A DNA stretch of 64,000 bases from assembly GCA_001586195.1 (NCBI GenBank), contig CP014609.1:904001-968000 (forward strand), written 5' to 3'. The notes beneath the pieces are model-generated. The model had not been told where the DNA came from. It made no database searches and was given only the letters and a program-made list of their open reading frames with translations. Numbering within the stretch: position 1 is the stretch's first letter; every line of letters begins with the position of its first letter. A program made the translations under genes and the position numbers. This DNA is from Solibacillus silvestris (lineage in GTDB: Bacteria > Bacillota > Bacilli > Bacillales_A > Planococcaceae). Shown here piece by piece: positions 1 through 8,402 of the stretch.

Positions 1-2
1 CG

Positions 3-551
3 AAATATAATAGAAATTTATTTTTGGCGCATATGTATAAGCCTAGATTGACTTTTTATGATAGTGAGTACCATCTGTTGCTATCGAATATTGAGAATAG
101 TTATTGTGACTACTTTAAAGATCATTTTGAAGAATTGCCGATTCAGCTGAAATTAGCGTTTCTGGAGTTTTCGTGCCTGAACATGAACATGAATCCTTCA
201 TACCTTTCATTATTTGAACAGTTATTGACGTCCGAGTGTCCGGGAATCCGTCTTCGAGCATTAAGAGCCATTTCATCGTATGGCAAAATTTCGCATGTGA
301 AGCATTACGAAGTGTTTGTTCATTCAGCCCTTTGGGAGGAGCGTCTATTGCTTGCCGAAATTTTACGTTTTGTCAAAGAGGATGATTCATACACTTATCT
401 GAAAGTGTTATTGCTTGATCCAAATAGCCATGTTCGAAAACAGGCAGCTTTATCACTGATGGATTTACCGGATGGACAGGTAATACTGCAGCAGGTTTCC
501 GACAGTGAAGAACATATCTCTCCGGCTACATCTGTGGAAGAAAGCCGGTAG
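3..551 (+). CDS. HEAT-repeat protein, 3' end (partial)
   Basis: The frame is open to the window edge, so this is the C-terminal part of a longer gene; the first possible start inside the window (TTG at 24) has no convincing RBS. The visible part is helical, with HEAT-like helix pairs (for example the stretch containing PGIRLRALRAISSYG, and later SHVRKQAALSLMDLPDG). Such repeats form alpha-solenoids that bind partner proteins. No signal peptide or membrane segment is visible in this fragment. Its partner and function cannot be told from here. Confidence 0.7.
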   Translation, partial: KYNRNLFLAHMYKPRLTFYDSEYHLLLSNIENSYCDYFKDHFEELPIQLKLAFLEFSCLNMNMNPSYLSLFEQLLTSECPGIRLRALRAISSYGKISHVKHYEVFVHSALWEERLLLAEILRFVKEDDSYTYLKVLLLDPNSHVRKQAALSLMDLPDGQVILQQVSDSEEHISPATSVEESR

Positions 552-722
552 TTTAACAAGTAGTTAAAAAAATAGGCTTTGTATAGCGTTTTATGCTATT
601 ATAAAACACGTTGATATTTTTCTTCATTTAGAGAATGAAGAGCATGCTACCGGTCGACTAAAAAGAGGCGATTCGCCGGAGTAAAATAGATAAGTGCTAA
701 CCTTGAAAGGATGATATAAATT

Positions 723-2072
723 ATGAGTTACGAACGTACGAAAACCGTATCTCTACATACATTAGGGTGTAAAGTAAACCACTATGAAACAGAAGCAATC
801 TGGCAGCTATTTAAAGAGCAGGGATATGAGCGTACAGAGTTCGATCATCAGGCGGACGTTTATGTTATTAATACATGTACAGTAACAAACACTGGCGATA
901 AAAAATCACGCCAAGTGATTCGCCGTGCTATCCGTCAAAATCCGGATGCGGTTATTTGCGTTACTGGCTGTTATGCACAAACTTCACCTGCTGAAATTAT
1001 GGCAATTCCAGGGGTCGATATCGTTGTAGGTACTCAGGACCGCGAGAAAATGCTTGGATATATTGATCAATACCGTAACGAGCGCCAGCCGATCAATGCG
1101 GTACGTAATATTATGAAAAACCGTGTGTATGAGGAATTGGATGTACCGGCATTTACTGACCGTACTCGTGCCTCACTGAAAATCCAGGAAGGCTGCAATA
1201 ACTTCTGTACGTTCTGTATCATTCCTTGGGCGCGCGGCTTAATGCGTTCACGTGATCCGGAAGAAGTTATTCGCCAGGCTCAGCAGCTTGTGGATGCAGG
1301 TTATTTGGAAATTGTCCTAACAGGTATTCACACAGGCGGATACGGACAAGACTTCAAAGACTATAACTTAGCACAGCTGTTACGTGATTTGGAAGCGCAA
1401 GTAAAAGGCTTGAAACGTTTACGTATTTCTTCAATTGAAGCATCTCAATTAACAGATGAAGTAATTGATGTATTACAAAACTCTGAAATTGTTGTAAACC
1501 ACTTACACATTCCGATTCAATCGGGTTCAGATACAGTTTTAAAACGTATGCGTCGTAAATATACGATGGAGTTTTTCGCAGAGCGTCTGGAAAAGCTGAA
1601 AATTGCTTTACCTGACTTAGCGGTTACTTCTGACGTAATCGTAGGTTTCCCGGGTGAAACAGAAGAAGAGTTCATGGAAACATACAACTTTATCCGCGAT
1701 CATAAATTCTCTGAGTTACATGTGTTCCCGTACTCTCAACGTACAGGTACACCTGCAGCAAGAATGGAAGACCAAGTTGATGAAGAAATCAAAAACGAAC
1801 GCGTTCACCGCTTGATTGCACTGAATGACCAACTTGCAAAAGAATATGCTTCTCGTTTTGAAGGGGAAGTGCTGGAAGTCATTCCGGAAGAGCGCTTTAA
1901 AGATAGCGACAATGAAAACCTATATGTCGGCTATACAACGAACTACTTAAAAGTAATTTTTGAAGGCACAGAAGAAATGGTCGGCCAGCTTGTAAAAGTT
2001 AAAGTTACTAAAGCAGGCTACCCGTACAACGAAGGACAATTCGTTCGCGTATTGGAAGGCCAGGCAATTTAA
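723..2072 (+). CDS. mtaB: tRNA t6A37 methylthiotransferase MtaB
   Basis: Radical-SAM enzyme that methylthiolates N6-threonylcarbamoyladenosine at position 37 of tRNAs reading ANN codons, giving ms2t6A. The N-terminal methylthiotransferase domain carries the three expected cluster ligands Cys16, Cys52 and Cys83. The radical-SAM CxxxCxxC motif is at Cys158, Cys162 and Cys165. A TRAM-like domain closes the 449-residue protein, which is the usual family length. The ATG is preceded by an AAAGGATG RBS. The 170 bases upstream hold a small GGCG-ATT-CGCC hairpin (667-677) and no gene. In B. subtilis this gene (yqeV) heads the same gene neighbourhood. Confidence 0.97.
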   Translation: MSYERTKTVSLHTLGCKVNHYETEAIWQLFKEQGYERTEFDHQADVYVINTCTVTNTGDKKSRQVIRRAIRQNPDAVICVTGCYAQTSPAEIMAIPGVDIVVGTQDREKMLGYIDQYRNERQPINAVRNIMKNRVYEELDVPAFTDRTRASLKIQEGCNNFCTFCIIPWARGLMRSRDPEEVIRQAQQLVDAGYLEIVLTGIHTGGYGQDFKDYNLAQLLRDLEAQVKGLKRLRISSIEASQLTDEVIDVLQNSEIVVNHLHIPIQSGSDTVLKRMRRKYTMEFFAERLEKLKIALPDLAVTSDVIVGFPGETEEEFMETYNFIRDHKFSELHVFPYSQRTGTPAARMEDQVDEEIKNERVHRLIALNDQLAKEYASRFEGEVLEVIPEERFKDSDNENLYVGYTTNYLKVIFEGTEEMVGQLVKVKVTKAGYPYNEGQFVRVLEGQAI

Positions 2073-2100
2073 ATATTGTGCTTGCGGAGTTAAATTTATG

Positions 2101-2140
2101 AAAAAAGAGAAATTGCAATGTGCAATTTCTCTTTTTTGTT
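2101..2140 (+). terminator. Rho-independent terminator after mtaB
   Basis: Perfect stem AGAGAAATTGCA / TGCAATTTCTCT (2106-2117 with 2121-2132), 3-base loop, flanked by an A-tract and a T-tract, so it could work in both directions. Confidence 0.9.
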
Positions 2141-2161
2141 TTGTACGACTTTACTTGATAT

Positions 2162-2345
2162 AAAAGGGTAATTAGTTGTTCGTAGTGAAGGCGGCGAGTG
2201 CAACTGTCGGCTTCGCCTTTCGTTGCAGAGCGAAGCGGAAGCGGAGAAGTAATTCAAAGCTTCCTGGGGGACAAGCACGATGCCTGAGACTACAGGCTCA
2301 GGCCGTGCCCCTGGAAAGCGTCCGCCGTAACGTAGAACAACGTGT
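2162..2345 (+). repeat. Structured dispersed repeat, family A, copy 1
   Basis: GC-richer intergenic segment without a credible gene. The core folds as GCACG (2275-2279), an AT bulge, GCCTGAG (2282-2288), the 8-base loop ACTACAGG, CTCAGGC (2297-2303) and CGTGC (2304-2308), inside an outer TTCC..GGGG / CCCC..GGAA pairing. It ends with GGAAAGCGTCCG. The same architecture with compensatory changes recurs at 17540-17640. An open frame across it is not codon-like and is not called. The rest of the 2141-2587 gap is AT-rich, with an inverted repeat TTAGT-N5-ACTAA near 2480-2495. Confidence 0.75.
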
Positions 2346-2587
2346 AAGAAGCAGATATAAAAATAGCCTATCTTTTTTACTTCAAATAAAATAGGGTAGA
2401 GAAAATAGTGTGCGCAAGTTTTTATAATCGGGCGAAACGTTATGTATTTTTTTACAGCATATTAATTTACAAATAGTTAGTCCTAAACTAATGGAAGTTT
2501 AAGTATATTAATTAGAGGACAAGCCAACACTATTATTTGGAACATTATGTTTATCCCGATTACAAGCAAAGAAGGTGAGCAATTTAT

Positions 2588-3127
2588 ATGAAGAAAATAT
2601 GGATGGCTGCTGCAATTCTATTTATTTTATATGGTTGTACGGAGAAAAAAGAAGAACCAACAGTAGAAAGTGAATCGGCTATGGTAGAAGTCAATATCCC
2701 TACGGAAGTAGCCCAGCATTACGGCTCGCTTAATATCGAGTTCAAAGCATCGAACGTTTATAAAACTATTCAGCCAAATGGTGCCGTTTCTTTAGAGATA
2801 AATAAGCAACAGTTAACTGAAATTGCGCAACAAACGGAACAATTCCTGGAGCAGTACAAAGAAACGAGTGAGCAAAGTACAGAAGATGGAATTACACATA
2901 TCGATGCTAATGAAGACTTTTCAAATTGGAAAATTGTATTATCGGATGATGCACTTTTAGACGAAGAAGCATTTGATTTGGCACAAGAGCATTTAATTAA
3001 AAATATTTTAACGTACCAGTTAGTCCACCGTAATATTCCTGAGTTAAATATTCAGTATGTCACAGATACCGGTGAACCTTTGGACAGAAAAATTATTCGT
3101 ACAGAATTTGCCTATTCAGACGAATAA
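2588..3127 (+). CDS. putative lipoprotein of unknown function
   Basis: 179 residues. The N-terminus is a lipoprotein signal: positively charged MKK, a hydrophobic stretch, then the lipobox LYGC with the acylated Cys at about 17. The mature part is acidic and rich in Glu and Gln, with no domain I recognise. It would be anchored on the outer face of the membrane. An AAGGTGAG RBS precedes the ATG. It lies upstream of deoC, but the 90-base gap gives no sign that the two form an operon. Confidence 0.75.
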   Translation: MKKIWMAAAILFILYGCTEKKEEPTVESESAMVEVNIPTEVAQHYGSLNIEFKASNVYKTIQPNGAVSLEINKQQLTEIAQQTEQFLEQYKETSEQSTEDGITHIDANEDFSNWKIVLSDDALLDEEAFDLAQEHLIKNILTYQLVHRNIPELNIQYVTDTGEPLDRKIIRTEFAYSDE

Positions 3128-3218
3128 TTTAAGTTGTCTGATAATTTGCGTCAATTAAAATACATGCTAAACTATAGATGTACGGACAACTAATGTTTAG
3201 TAAAAGGAGTAATGAGAA

Positions 3219-3887
3219 ATGACTCAAAATTATGCAGTAATGATTGATCATACTTTATTAAAAGCTGAATCTACAAAAGATCAAGTAGAAAAAATTTGTG
3301 CAGAAGCAAAGCAATATGGATTTGCTTCAGTATGTGTAAATCCTACATGGGTGAAATTCAGTGCAGAGCAATTAGCTGGGTCAGACGTAAAAGTATGTAC
3401 AGTTATCGGCTTCCCGTTAGGTGCTACAACATCTGCAGTAAAAGCATTTGAAACAAAAGATGCGATTGCAAACGGTGCTGGCGAAATCGATATGGTTATT
3501 AATATTGGTGCTCTAAAAGACGGAAATTACGATTTAGTTCGTGATGACATCAAAGCAGTAGTAGACGCTGCAAATGGTACATTAGTAAAAGTAATTATAG
3601 AAACTTGCCTATTAACGGATGAAGAAAAAGTAAAAGCTTGCGAACTTTCTGTTGAAGCAGGTGCAGATTTCGTTAAAACTTCTACTGGATTTTCAACAGG
3701 TGGAGCAACAGCGGAAGATATCGCTTTAATGCGTAAAACAGTCGGTCCGGATCTTGGTGTGAAAGCTTCCGGCGGTGTTCGCAGCTTAGAAGATATGCAA
3801 CGTATGATTGAAAATGGCGCGACTCGAATTGGTGCTTCTTCTGGTGTTGCTATTATGAATGGTCTAAAATCAGATTCTAATTACTAA
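3219..3887 (+). CDS. deoC: deoxyribose-phosphate aldolase
   Basis: Class I aldolase cleaving 2-deoxyribose 5-phosphate to glyceraldehyde 3-phosphate and acetaldehyde, the last step of deoxynucleoside catabolism. The Schiff-base lysine is Lys153 in FVKTSTGF; the supporting residues Asp91 and Lys182 (GVKASGG) are present. The length of 222 residues is normal. The RBS AAAGGAG precedes the ATG. Usual partners deoR, nupC and pdp are not adjacent. The cytidine deaminase gene cdd lies 10 kb away in the conserved block. Confidence 0.97.
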   Translation: MTQNYAVMIDHTLLKAESTKDQVEKICAEAKQYGFASVCVNPTWVKFSAEQLAGSDVKVCTVIGFPLGATTSAVKAFETKDAIANGAGEIDMVINIGALKDGNYDLVRDDIKAVVDAANGTLVKVIIETCLLTDEEKVKACELSVEAGADFVKTSTGFSTGGATAEDIALMRKTVGPDLGVKASGGVRSLEDMQRMIENGATRIGASSGVAIMNGLKSDSNY

Positions 3888-3901
3888 TTCGATAGTTTTT
3901 G

Positions 3902-3930
3902 TTGACTCTTTTTTAAGGATACGCTATACT
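3902..3930 (+). promoter_or_regulatory. sigma-A promoter of rpsU
   Basis: TTGACT (3902-3907), exactly 17 bases, then TATACT (3925-3930), in the correct position to transcribe rpsU. Confidence 0.8.
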
Positions 3931-3996
3931 ACTTTAGTACACATTAACTAACAGTTAATGCATGTATGACGTGTGTTCGGAGGGAGGGAAAGAGAG

Positions 3997-4170
3997 ATGT
4001 CAAAAACTGTCGTTCGCAAAAACGAATCGCTTGAAGATGCTCTTCGTCGCTTCAAACGTACTGTATCAAAATCAGGTACAATTCAGGAAGTTAGAAAGCG
4101 CGAGTTCTACGAAAAACCTAGCGTTAAACGTAAAAAGAAATCAGAAGCTGCACGTAAACGTAAGTGGTAA
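3997..4170 (+). CDS. rpsU: 30S ribosomal protein S21
   Basis: 57-residue basic protein of the small subunit, with the family's lysine- and arginine-rich tail ([14 protein letters not shown]). The start is ATG 3997, behind GGAGGGAGGG; an upstream in-frame non-ATG start would add eight residues and destroy the RBS, so it is rejected. In B. subtilis rpsU is followed by yqeY. Here yqeY is missing and nfeD follows after a terminator. Confidence 0.97.
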   Translation: MSKTVVRKNESLEDALRRFKRTVSKSGTIQEVRKREFYEKPSVKRKKKSEAARKRKW

Positions 4171-4236
4171 TTTTCCCTGTAAAAACCCTACGTTCATAAC
4201 ACGCAATTTTCAGATTTAACTGAGCAGACAAATGAT

Positions 4237-4275
4237 ATACCCCGCAGTTATTTATATAACTGCGGGGTATTTGCA
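4237..4275 (+). terminator. Rho-independent terminator after rpsU
   Basis: 15-bp perfect stem ATACCCCGCAGTTAT (4237-4251) with ATAACTGCGGGGTAT (4256-4270), 4-base loop, followed by T-rich sequence. Confidence 0.85.
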
Positions 4276-4424
4276 TTTGTTTTTATTCTTCAAATCAACC
4301 ATAATAGAGAAGAGAAAGAAAGCGTTTTCGAGAAATTTTTAATAATTAGCGATCAGTACCGTATAATTGGTATATGTTAGCAAATAATATAGGAGGAAGT
4401 TTTTTTTAGGTATTTAAAAAAAAT

Positions 4425-4450
4425 TGAAACTTTTCTTCATCTCATCCGTA
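4425..4450 (+). promoter_or_regulatory. sigma-W type ECF promoter of nfeD-floA
   Basis: TGAAAC (4425-4430), 16 bases, CGTA (4447-4450), the exact consensus spacing of B. subtilis sigma-W promoters. B. subtilis yqeZ-floA (yqfA)-yqfB is a known sigma-W operon. The promoter sits inside the longest open frame, which shows that translation must begin further down, at 4490. Confidence 0.88.
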
Positions 4451-4489
4451 GAATTAACTGTACATAACTTAGCTAAAGGGGTGATAAAA

Positions 4490-5818
4490 TTGAGACGAAC
4501 GAAAGGGATTAGTTGGATTTTTCTGATGGTCATGTCATTCGTATTAATGTTTCCTTCTTTAACAGCATTTGCAGATGGTAAAGTATATGAAATATCCATC
4601 AATAATGAAATTGAAAAAGGTTTGGTGGAGCATTTAAAGCGTGGATTCGATGAAGCAAAAAGTAATAACGCAGAAGCAATTATTCTGAATATGCATACAC
4701 CCGGCGGATTTGTTGCTGCGGCTTCGGAAATCGGCAGGCTGATGGATGCAATCGATATACCGATTATTGCATTCGTCAATTCGGATGCGCTGTCTGCTGG
4801 TGCGTATATTGCTTTACATGCTGATAAAATTTATATGACACCAAACGCAACAATGGGTGCTGCGGCGGTCATCGATTCTTCCGGAAACACAGCAGGAGAA
4901 AAGGCGGAAAGTGACTGGCTTGCCAAAATGACTTCGGCTGCCGAAAACTCCGGCAGGAATCCTATATATGCGCAGGCAATGGTCAGAAACGACTACGATT
5001 TGCCTGAACTAAGAGCCCCTAAAGGAAAGCTCCTCACTTTAACTGCAGAAGATGCGGAAAAAGTTAAGTACTCAGAAGGCACTGTTGCTTCGATAACGGA
5101 ACTGCTTGAAATCACCAACCTTGATGGCAGCGAAGTAGTAAAAGTTGAGCTAACATTTGCTGAAAAACTGGCACGCTTTATTACAAATCCGATTATCGTT
5201 CCTATTTTACTGTCGATTGCAAGTATCGGATTAGTTGTTGAGCTGTATTCACCAGGCTTTGGTGTTGCAGGGACAATGGGGCTTGCTTCATTAGGTATGT
5301 TCTTCTTTGGACATACGATTGCAGGTTTTGCCGGATATGAAACAGTCATCATTTTTGTAATCGGACTTATTTTACTCATTGCCGAGCTATTTGTACCAGG
5401 TGGTATAGTTGGTATTATCGGTGGCGCATTAATGATAGGAAGTTTGCTTTTTGCAGGGGAAAGCTTTGTTCATATGGCTTATTCGATTTTAATCGCAATG
5501 ATAATTGCAGGTATAGGAATGGTGATACTTATGAAATTCTTCGGGAAAAAGTTGCATATGTTCAACCGTCTCGTGCTGAGAGATGCAACGACGACGGAAG
5601 AAGGTTATGTTTCAAACAAAAACCGAATTGAATTAATAGGCAAAACAGGGCAGGCTATTACGCCGTTGCGACCATCAGGAACCGTTGTTGTTGACCAGGA
5701 ACGTCTTGATGTTGTAACACAAGGCGGTTATATTGATGCTGGTAAAACAGTTGAAGTAGTGAAAGTAGAAGGCTCTCGTATTGTCGTAAGAGAATTTATT
5801 GGAAGAGGTGGAGAATAA
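4490..5818 (+). CDS. NfeD family membrane protease-like protein (YqeZ type)
   Basis: Full-length NfeD. A signal/anchor segment (about 8-28) is followed by a ClpP/SppA-like serine protease domain with Ser102 in LSAGAY and Lys138 as the candidate Ser-Lys dyad. Four or five membrane segments come next (about 235-365), then a C-terminal OB-fold NfeD domain. I chose the TTG at 4490 because AAAGGGGTG lies 6 bases upstream and the sigma-W promoter excludes earlier starts. The resulting 442 residues match B. subtilis YqeZ. It is cotranscribed with floA two bases downstream; NfeD proteins act with flotillins and stomatins in membrane microdomains. Confidence 0.92.
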   Translation: MRRTKGISWIFLMVMSFVLMFPSLTAFADGKVYEISINNEIEKGLVEHLKRGFDEAKSNNAEAIILNMHTPGGFVAAASEIGRLMDAIDIPIIAFVNSDALSAGAYIALHADKIYMTPNATMGAAAVIDSSGNTAGEKAESDWLAKMTSAAENSGRNPIYAQAMVRNDYDLPELRAPKGKLLTLTAEDAEKVKYSEGTVASITELLEITNLDGSEVVKVELTFAEKLARFITNPIIVPILLSIASIGLVVELYSPGFGVAGTMGLASLGMFFFGHTIAGFAGYETVIIFVIGLILLIAELFVPGGIVGIIGGALMIGSLLFAGESFVHMAYSILIAMIIAGIGMVILMKFFGKKLHMFNRLVLRDATTTEEGYVSNKNRIELIGKTGQAITPLRPSGTVVVDQERLDVVTQGGYIDAGKTVEVVKVEGSRIVVREFIGRGGE

Positions 5819-5820
5819 GT

Positions 5821-6828
5821 ATGAATATGTTGGCAGATGCAGGAACAATAACATTAATTGTCGGATTAGTCATTGCATTTATTATCCTGGCAGTATTTTT
5901 CACATTTGTTCCGGTTGCACTATGGATTAGTGCACTAGCAGCAGGTGTAAGAGTAAGTATTTTCACATTAGTCGGAATGCGTTTACGTCGAGTAATTCCG
6001 TCGCGTATTGTGAATCCTTTAATTAAGGCTCATAAAGCCGGTTTAGAAGTATCGATTAACCAATTGGAATCACACTATTTAGCAGGTGGTAACGTAGACC
6101 GTGTTGTCAATGCATTGATCGCGGCACACCGAGCGAATATTGAGTTAACATTTGAACGTGCAGCAGCAATCGACTTAGCTGGCCGTGACGTTTTAGAAGC
6201 GGTACAAATGTCGGTTAACCCGAAAGTAATTGAAACACCATTTATTGCCGGTGTTGCGATGAACGGGATTGAAGTAAAAGCAAAAGCGCGTATTACAGTA
6301 CGTGCAAACCTGGACCGCTTAGTCGGTGGTGCTGGTGAAGAAACAATCGTTGCCCGTGTTGGTGAAGGTATCGTATCGACACTAGGTTCTAGTGCATCAC
6401 ATTCAAAAGTACTGGAAAACCCGGATTTAATTTCTCAAACAGTTTTATCTAAAGGTTTAGACTCTGGTACGGCATTTGAAATTCTATCGATCGATATTGC
6501 GGACGTTGATATCGGTAAAAACATCGGTGCCGAGCTTCAAATCGAGCAAGCACAGGCAGATAAAAACATCGCTCAGGCAAAAGCCGAAGAGCGTCGTGCA
6601 ATGGCCGTAGCAAGTGAGCAAGAGATGATTGCAAAAGTTCAGGAAATGAAAGCAAAAGTAGTAGAAGCAGAGGCAGAAGTTCCGATGGCTCTTGCAGAAG
6701 CGCTACGTTCTGGCAACTTCGGTATTATGGATTACATGAACTACAAAAATATTCAGGCGGACACATCAATGCGTGATTCAATCTCAAAAGTTTCGAATGA
6801 CGACAACAAAGATCCGAAAAACAAATAA
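5821..6828 (+). CDS. floA: flotillin-like protein FloA
   Basis: 335-residue scaffold of functional membrane microdomains. It has an N-terminal hairpin membrane segment (about 10-45), an SPFH/band-7 domain, and an Ala/Glu/Lys-rich coiled coil (about 235-290) that drives oligomerisation. It follows nfeD by two bases and a further membrane-anchored gene by 23 bases, the layout of the B. subtilis sigma-W operon. A second flotillin, FloT, lies at 56.7 kb in this window. Confidence 0.96.
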   Translation: MNMLADAGTITLIVGLVIAFIILAVFFTFVPVALWISALAAGVRVSIFTLVGMRLRRVIPSRIVNPLIKAHKAGLEVSINQLESHYLAGGNVDRVVNALIAAHRANIELTFERAAAIDLAGRDVLEAVQMSVNPKVIETPFIAGVAMNGIEVKAKARITVRANLDRLVGGAGEETIVARVGEGIVSTLGSSASHSKVLENPDLISQTVLSKGLDSGTAFEILSIDIADVDIGKNIGAELQIEQAQADKNIAQAKAEERRAMAVASEQEMIAKVQEMKAKVVEAEAEVPMALAEALRSGNFGIMDYMNYKNIQADTSMRDSISKVSNDDNKDPKNK

Positions 6829-6851
6829 TCGAGGAAAGGAGTGAGCACTAA

Positions 6852-7322
6852 ATGGAAGGAATTATCATTATGGTGATTGTCTTTATTGTCAGTTCTTTAT
6901 TGGGTAAAGGTAAAGAACAACAACAAAAAAAAGAATCAAAACAGATGCCGCCATTTAGCAGTCAACCTGCTCCTCGAAAACAGGAAGTTCAACGTCGAAC
7001 AGAGCAAAAACGTCCCAAATCGTTGGAGGATTTTGCGAATGAAGTATTCGGCCAGCTGAATGAAAAAGCAAAACCAGTAAGTCAAAAAATAGAACGAGAG
7101 CTCCCTAAACAAGTAGAAAAACCTGTTGAAGCTGCTCGCTCTATCGTGGAACCAGTAACTGACAAGATCCATAATCCTCGTTCATTAAAGGAGCGTCCAA
7201 TTGTTGCAATGGCCAAAAAAGAAGCAGAAGCCTTCCAAGTTGTTCCATCGAGCAAACGTGATTTAATGCAGGCCATTATTATGACAGAAGTTCTGGGCCC
7301 ACCTAAAGCAAGAAAAAAATAA
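6852..7322 (+). CDS. small membrane-anchored protein in the floA operon (yqfB position)
   Basis: 156 residues: one N-terminal membrane helix (about 2-18), then a long, charged, low-complexity linker rich in Lys, Gln, Glu and Pro, and a conserved-looking C-terminal tail (RDLMQAIIMTEVLGPP). It lies 23 bases after floA with a GGAAAGGAGTG RBS and ends at a terminator, so it is probably the third gene of the sigma-W operon. It occupies the place of B. subtilis yqfB, but I cannot confirm homology. A role with flotillin is inferred from position only. Confidence 0.75.
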   Translation: MEGIIIMVIVFIVSSLLGKGKEQQQKKESKQMPPFSSQPAPRKQEVQRRTEQKRPKSLEDFANEVFGQLNEKAKPVSQKIERELPKQVEKPVEAARSIVEPVTDKIHNPRSLKERPIVAMAKKEAEAFQVVPSSKRDLMQAIIMTEVLGPPKARKK

Positions 7323-7328
7323 TATGAG

Positions 7329-7369
7329 ACTACCTATTTCAACGTAATGTGGGATAGGTAGTTTTTTTA
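7329..7369 (+). terminator. terminator of the nfeD-floA operon
   Basis: ACTACCTAT (7329-7337) pairs with ATAGGTAGT (7354-7362), followed by seven T. Confidence 0.85.
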
Positions 7370-7440
7370 CATAGTATAGAAAACCAGTAACTAAATTTAT
7401 GCGGAAACGGGTATATCTATTATGAGAGGGGGATACAGAC

Positions 7441-7950
7441 ATGAAAAAAAGATGGATGTTATTGTTAATTCTTATTTTAGTATTGGCCGCATGCGGTAAG
7501 GAAGAGGAAGAAACACTTTTAGAGACGGATGGAACGTCTACTGTATATGAGAGTGAGGAGTCATTGACACATAGTATGGAAGGTGTCACTTTAAAGCTCG
7601 ACTATACGGTCAATAAGGTTTCCGCTGAGCCCGGAGAATTAATTCTTGAAATTAAAGGAACTATAGAAAATGAGTACAGTCAAATTGTCTACTATACGCC
7701 GGATTTTACAATTCAAACATTAGAGCAGGATGAAATAGAGCAGCTGTCGTCTTCTGTTGAGAACGAGCAAATTATGGTGAATCCTCAAATGGAAACAACT
7801 TTTAACGTGACTTATTTGATTCCTCAGCATATATACGATGAAAATAAATCACTGAATATGCGGGTTCCAGCTGCATTTAAGGAGCCGGAAAGCGAAAGTT
7901 CCGGTGATGCGTTAGGTGACTTTGCAAACTGGGAAATTCCGATCAAGTGA
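7441..7950 (+). CDS. putative lipoprotein of unknown function
   Basis: 169 residues with a clear lipoprotein signal: MKKRW, a Leu/Ile-rich core, lipobox LAAC with Cys at about 19. The mature part is acidic at first, then beta-rich, and could be an immunoglobulin-like fold. It ends in a serine/acidic tail. I do not recognise the family. It starts at ATG 7441 behind GAGAGGGGG. It is flanked by a terminator upstream and by a repeat element downstream, so it is probably monocistronic. Confidence 0.75.
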   Translation: MKKRWMLLLILILVLAACGKEEEETLLETDGTSTVYESEESLTHSMEGVTLKLDYTVNKVSAEPGELILEIKGTIENEYSQIVYYTPDFTIQTLEQDEIEQLSSSVENEQIMVNPQMETTFNVTYLIPQHIYDENKSLNMRVPAAFKEPESESSGDALGDFANWEIPIK

Positions 7951-7959
7951 AAACAATCA

Positions 7960-8106
7960 GCCATTAACGGGTAGTTTTACTACCCGTTAATGAGGGATAA
8001 AGTGAAACTTCAATCAGTGGGGGTCTTTCATCAACCCCCAACTGATTGTTAGTTAAACCAATCGGGCTTTAACGGGTAGTTTTACTACCCGTTAATGCGG
8101 GATAAA
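7960..8106 (+). repeat. Structured dispersed repeat, family D, copy 1
   Basis: Three hairpins in a row. The first is ATTAACGGGTAG..CTACCCGTTAAT (7963-7991), the second AATCAGTGGGGG..CCCCCAACTGATT (8012-8047), and the third TTAACGGGTAG..CTACCCGTTAA (8069-8095), followed by TGCGGGATAAA. The first and third are near-identical. The second and third, with the linker GTTAGTTAAACCAATCGGGC, recur in inverted orientation at 47637-47825. The element ends about 60 bases before the yqfC start. Confidence 0.8.
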
Positions 8107-8165
8107 ATTATCTATACATGCCTTCTTTTTTCCAAGCATATAGTGACGTAAAAAGGAGGCTTTTA

Positions 8166-8402
8166 TTGAAAAATTTATTTCCTAAAAACAATAAATTGCA
8201 AATCACCTCTTTTATGGATATCCGCTATGATGGTTCCTATACGATAGGTGATGTAACCCCGACTGAATATAACTGTACAACTAAAGATTTTACGATGTAT
8301 GTTCATGCAGGGGAAGTGGAAGTCCAGCATTTATTCGAAGAAGGTTTTTTAATTCAATGTAAAAATCTGCAGAAGCTTACGATTGAGCGGAATGCAAAAT
8401 GA
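8166..8402 (+). CDS. yqfC: YqfC-like sporulation protein
   Basis: Small YabP/YqfC-type beta protein, called from its tight coupling to yqfD and from the family-like pattern (hydrophobic strands, a GEVEV turn, GFLIQC). I chose TTG 8166, 6 bases behind a perfect AAAGGAGG, giving 78 residues. An ATG at 8118 would add 16 residues but has no RBS, and its frame runs through the RBS. A CATATAGT resembling a sigma-E -10 element lies at 8140-8147. YqfC and YqfD act in the mother cell during spore formation in B. subtilis. Confidence 0.72.
   Translation: MKNLFPKNNKLQITSFMDIRYDGSYTIGDVTPTEYNCTTKDFTMYVHAGEVEVQHLFEEGFLIQCKNLQKLTIERNAK

Noticed and set aside
2176-2394. Open frame of 72 codons across family A repeat
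   Set aside because: It lies wholly in a structured repeat with covarying stems, starts without an RBS, and its protein has no gene-like composition.
4424-4489. Upstream TTG start for nfeD
   Set aside because: That start overlaps the -35 of the sigma-W type promoter; TTG 4490 has the RBS and gives the family length.
7326-7334. TGAGACTAC, shared with the family A loop
   Set aside because: Only nine bases are shared and they belong to a simple terminator; none of the family A helices is present.
8003-8008. TGAAAC as another sigma-W promoter
   Set aside because: No CGTA at the required spacing; it lies inside the family D repeat.
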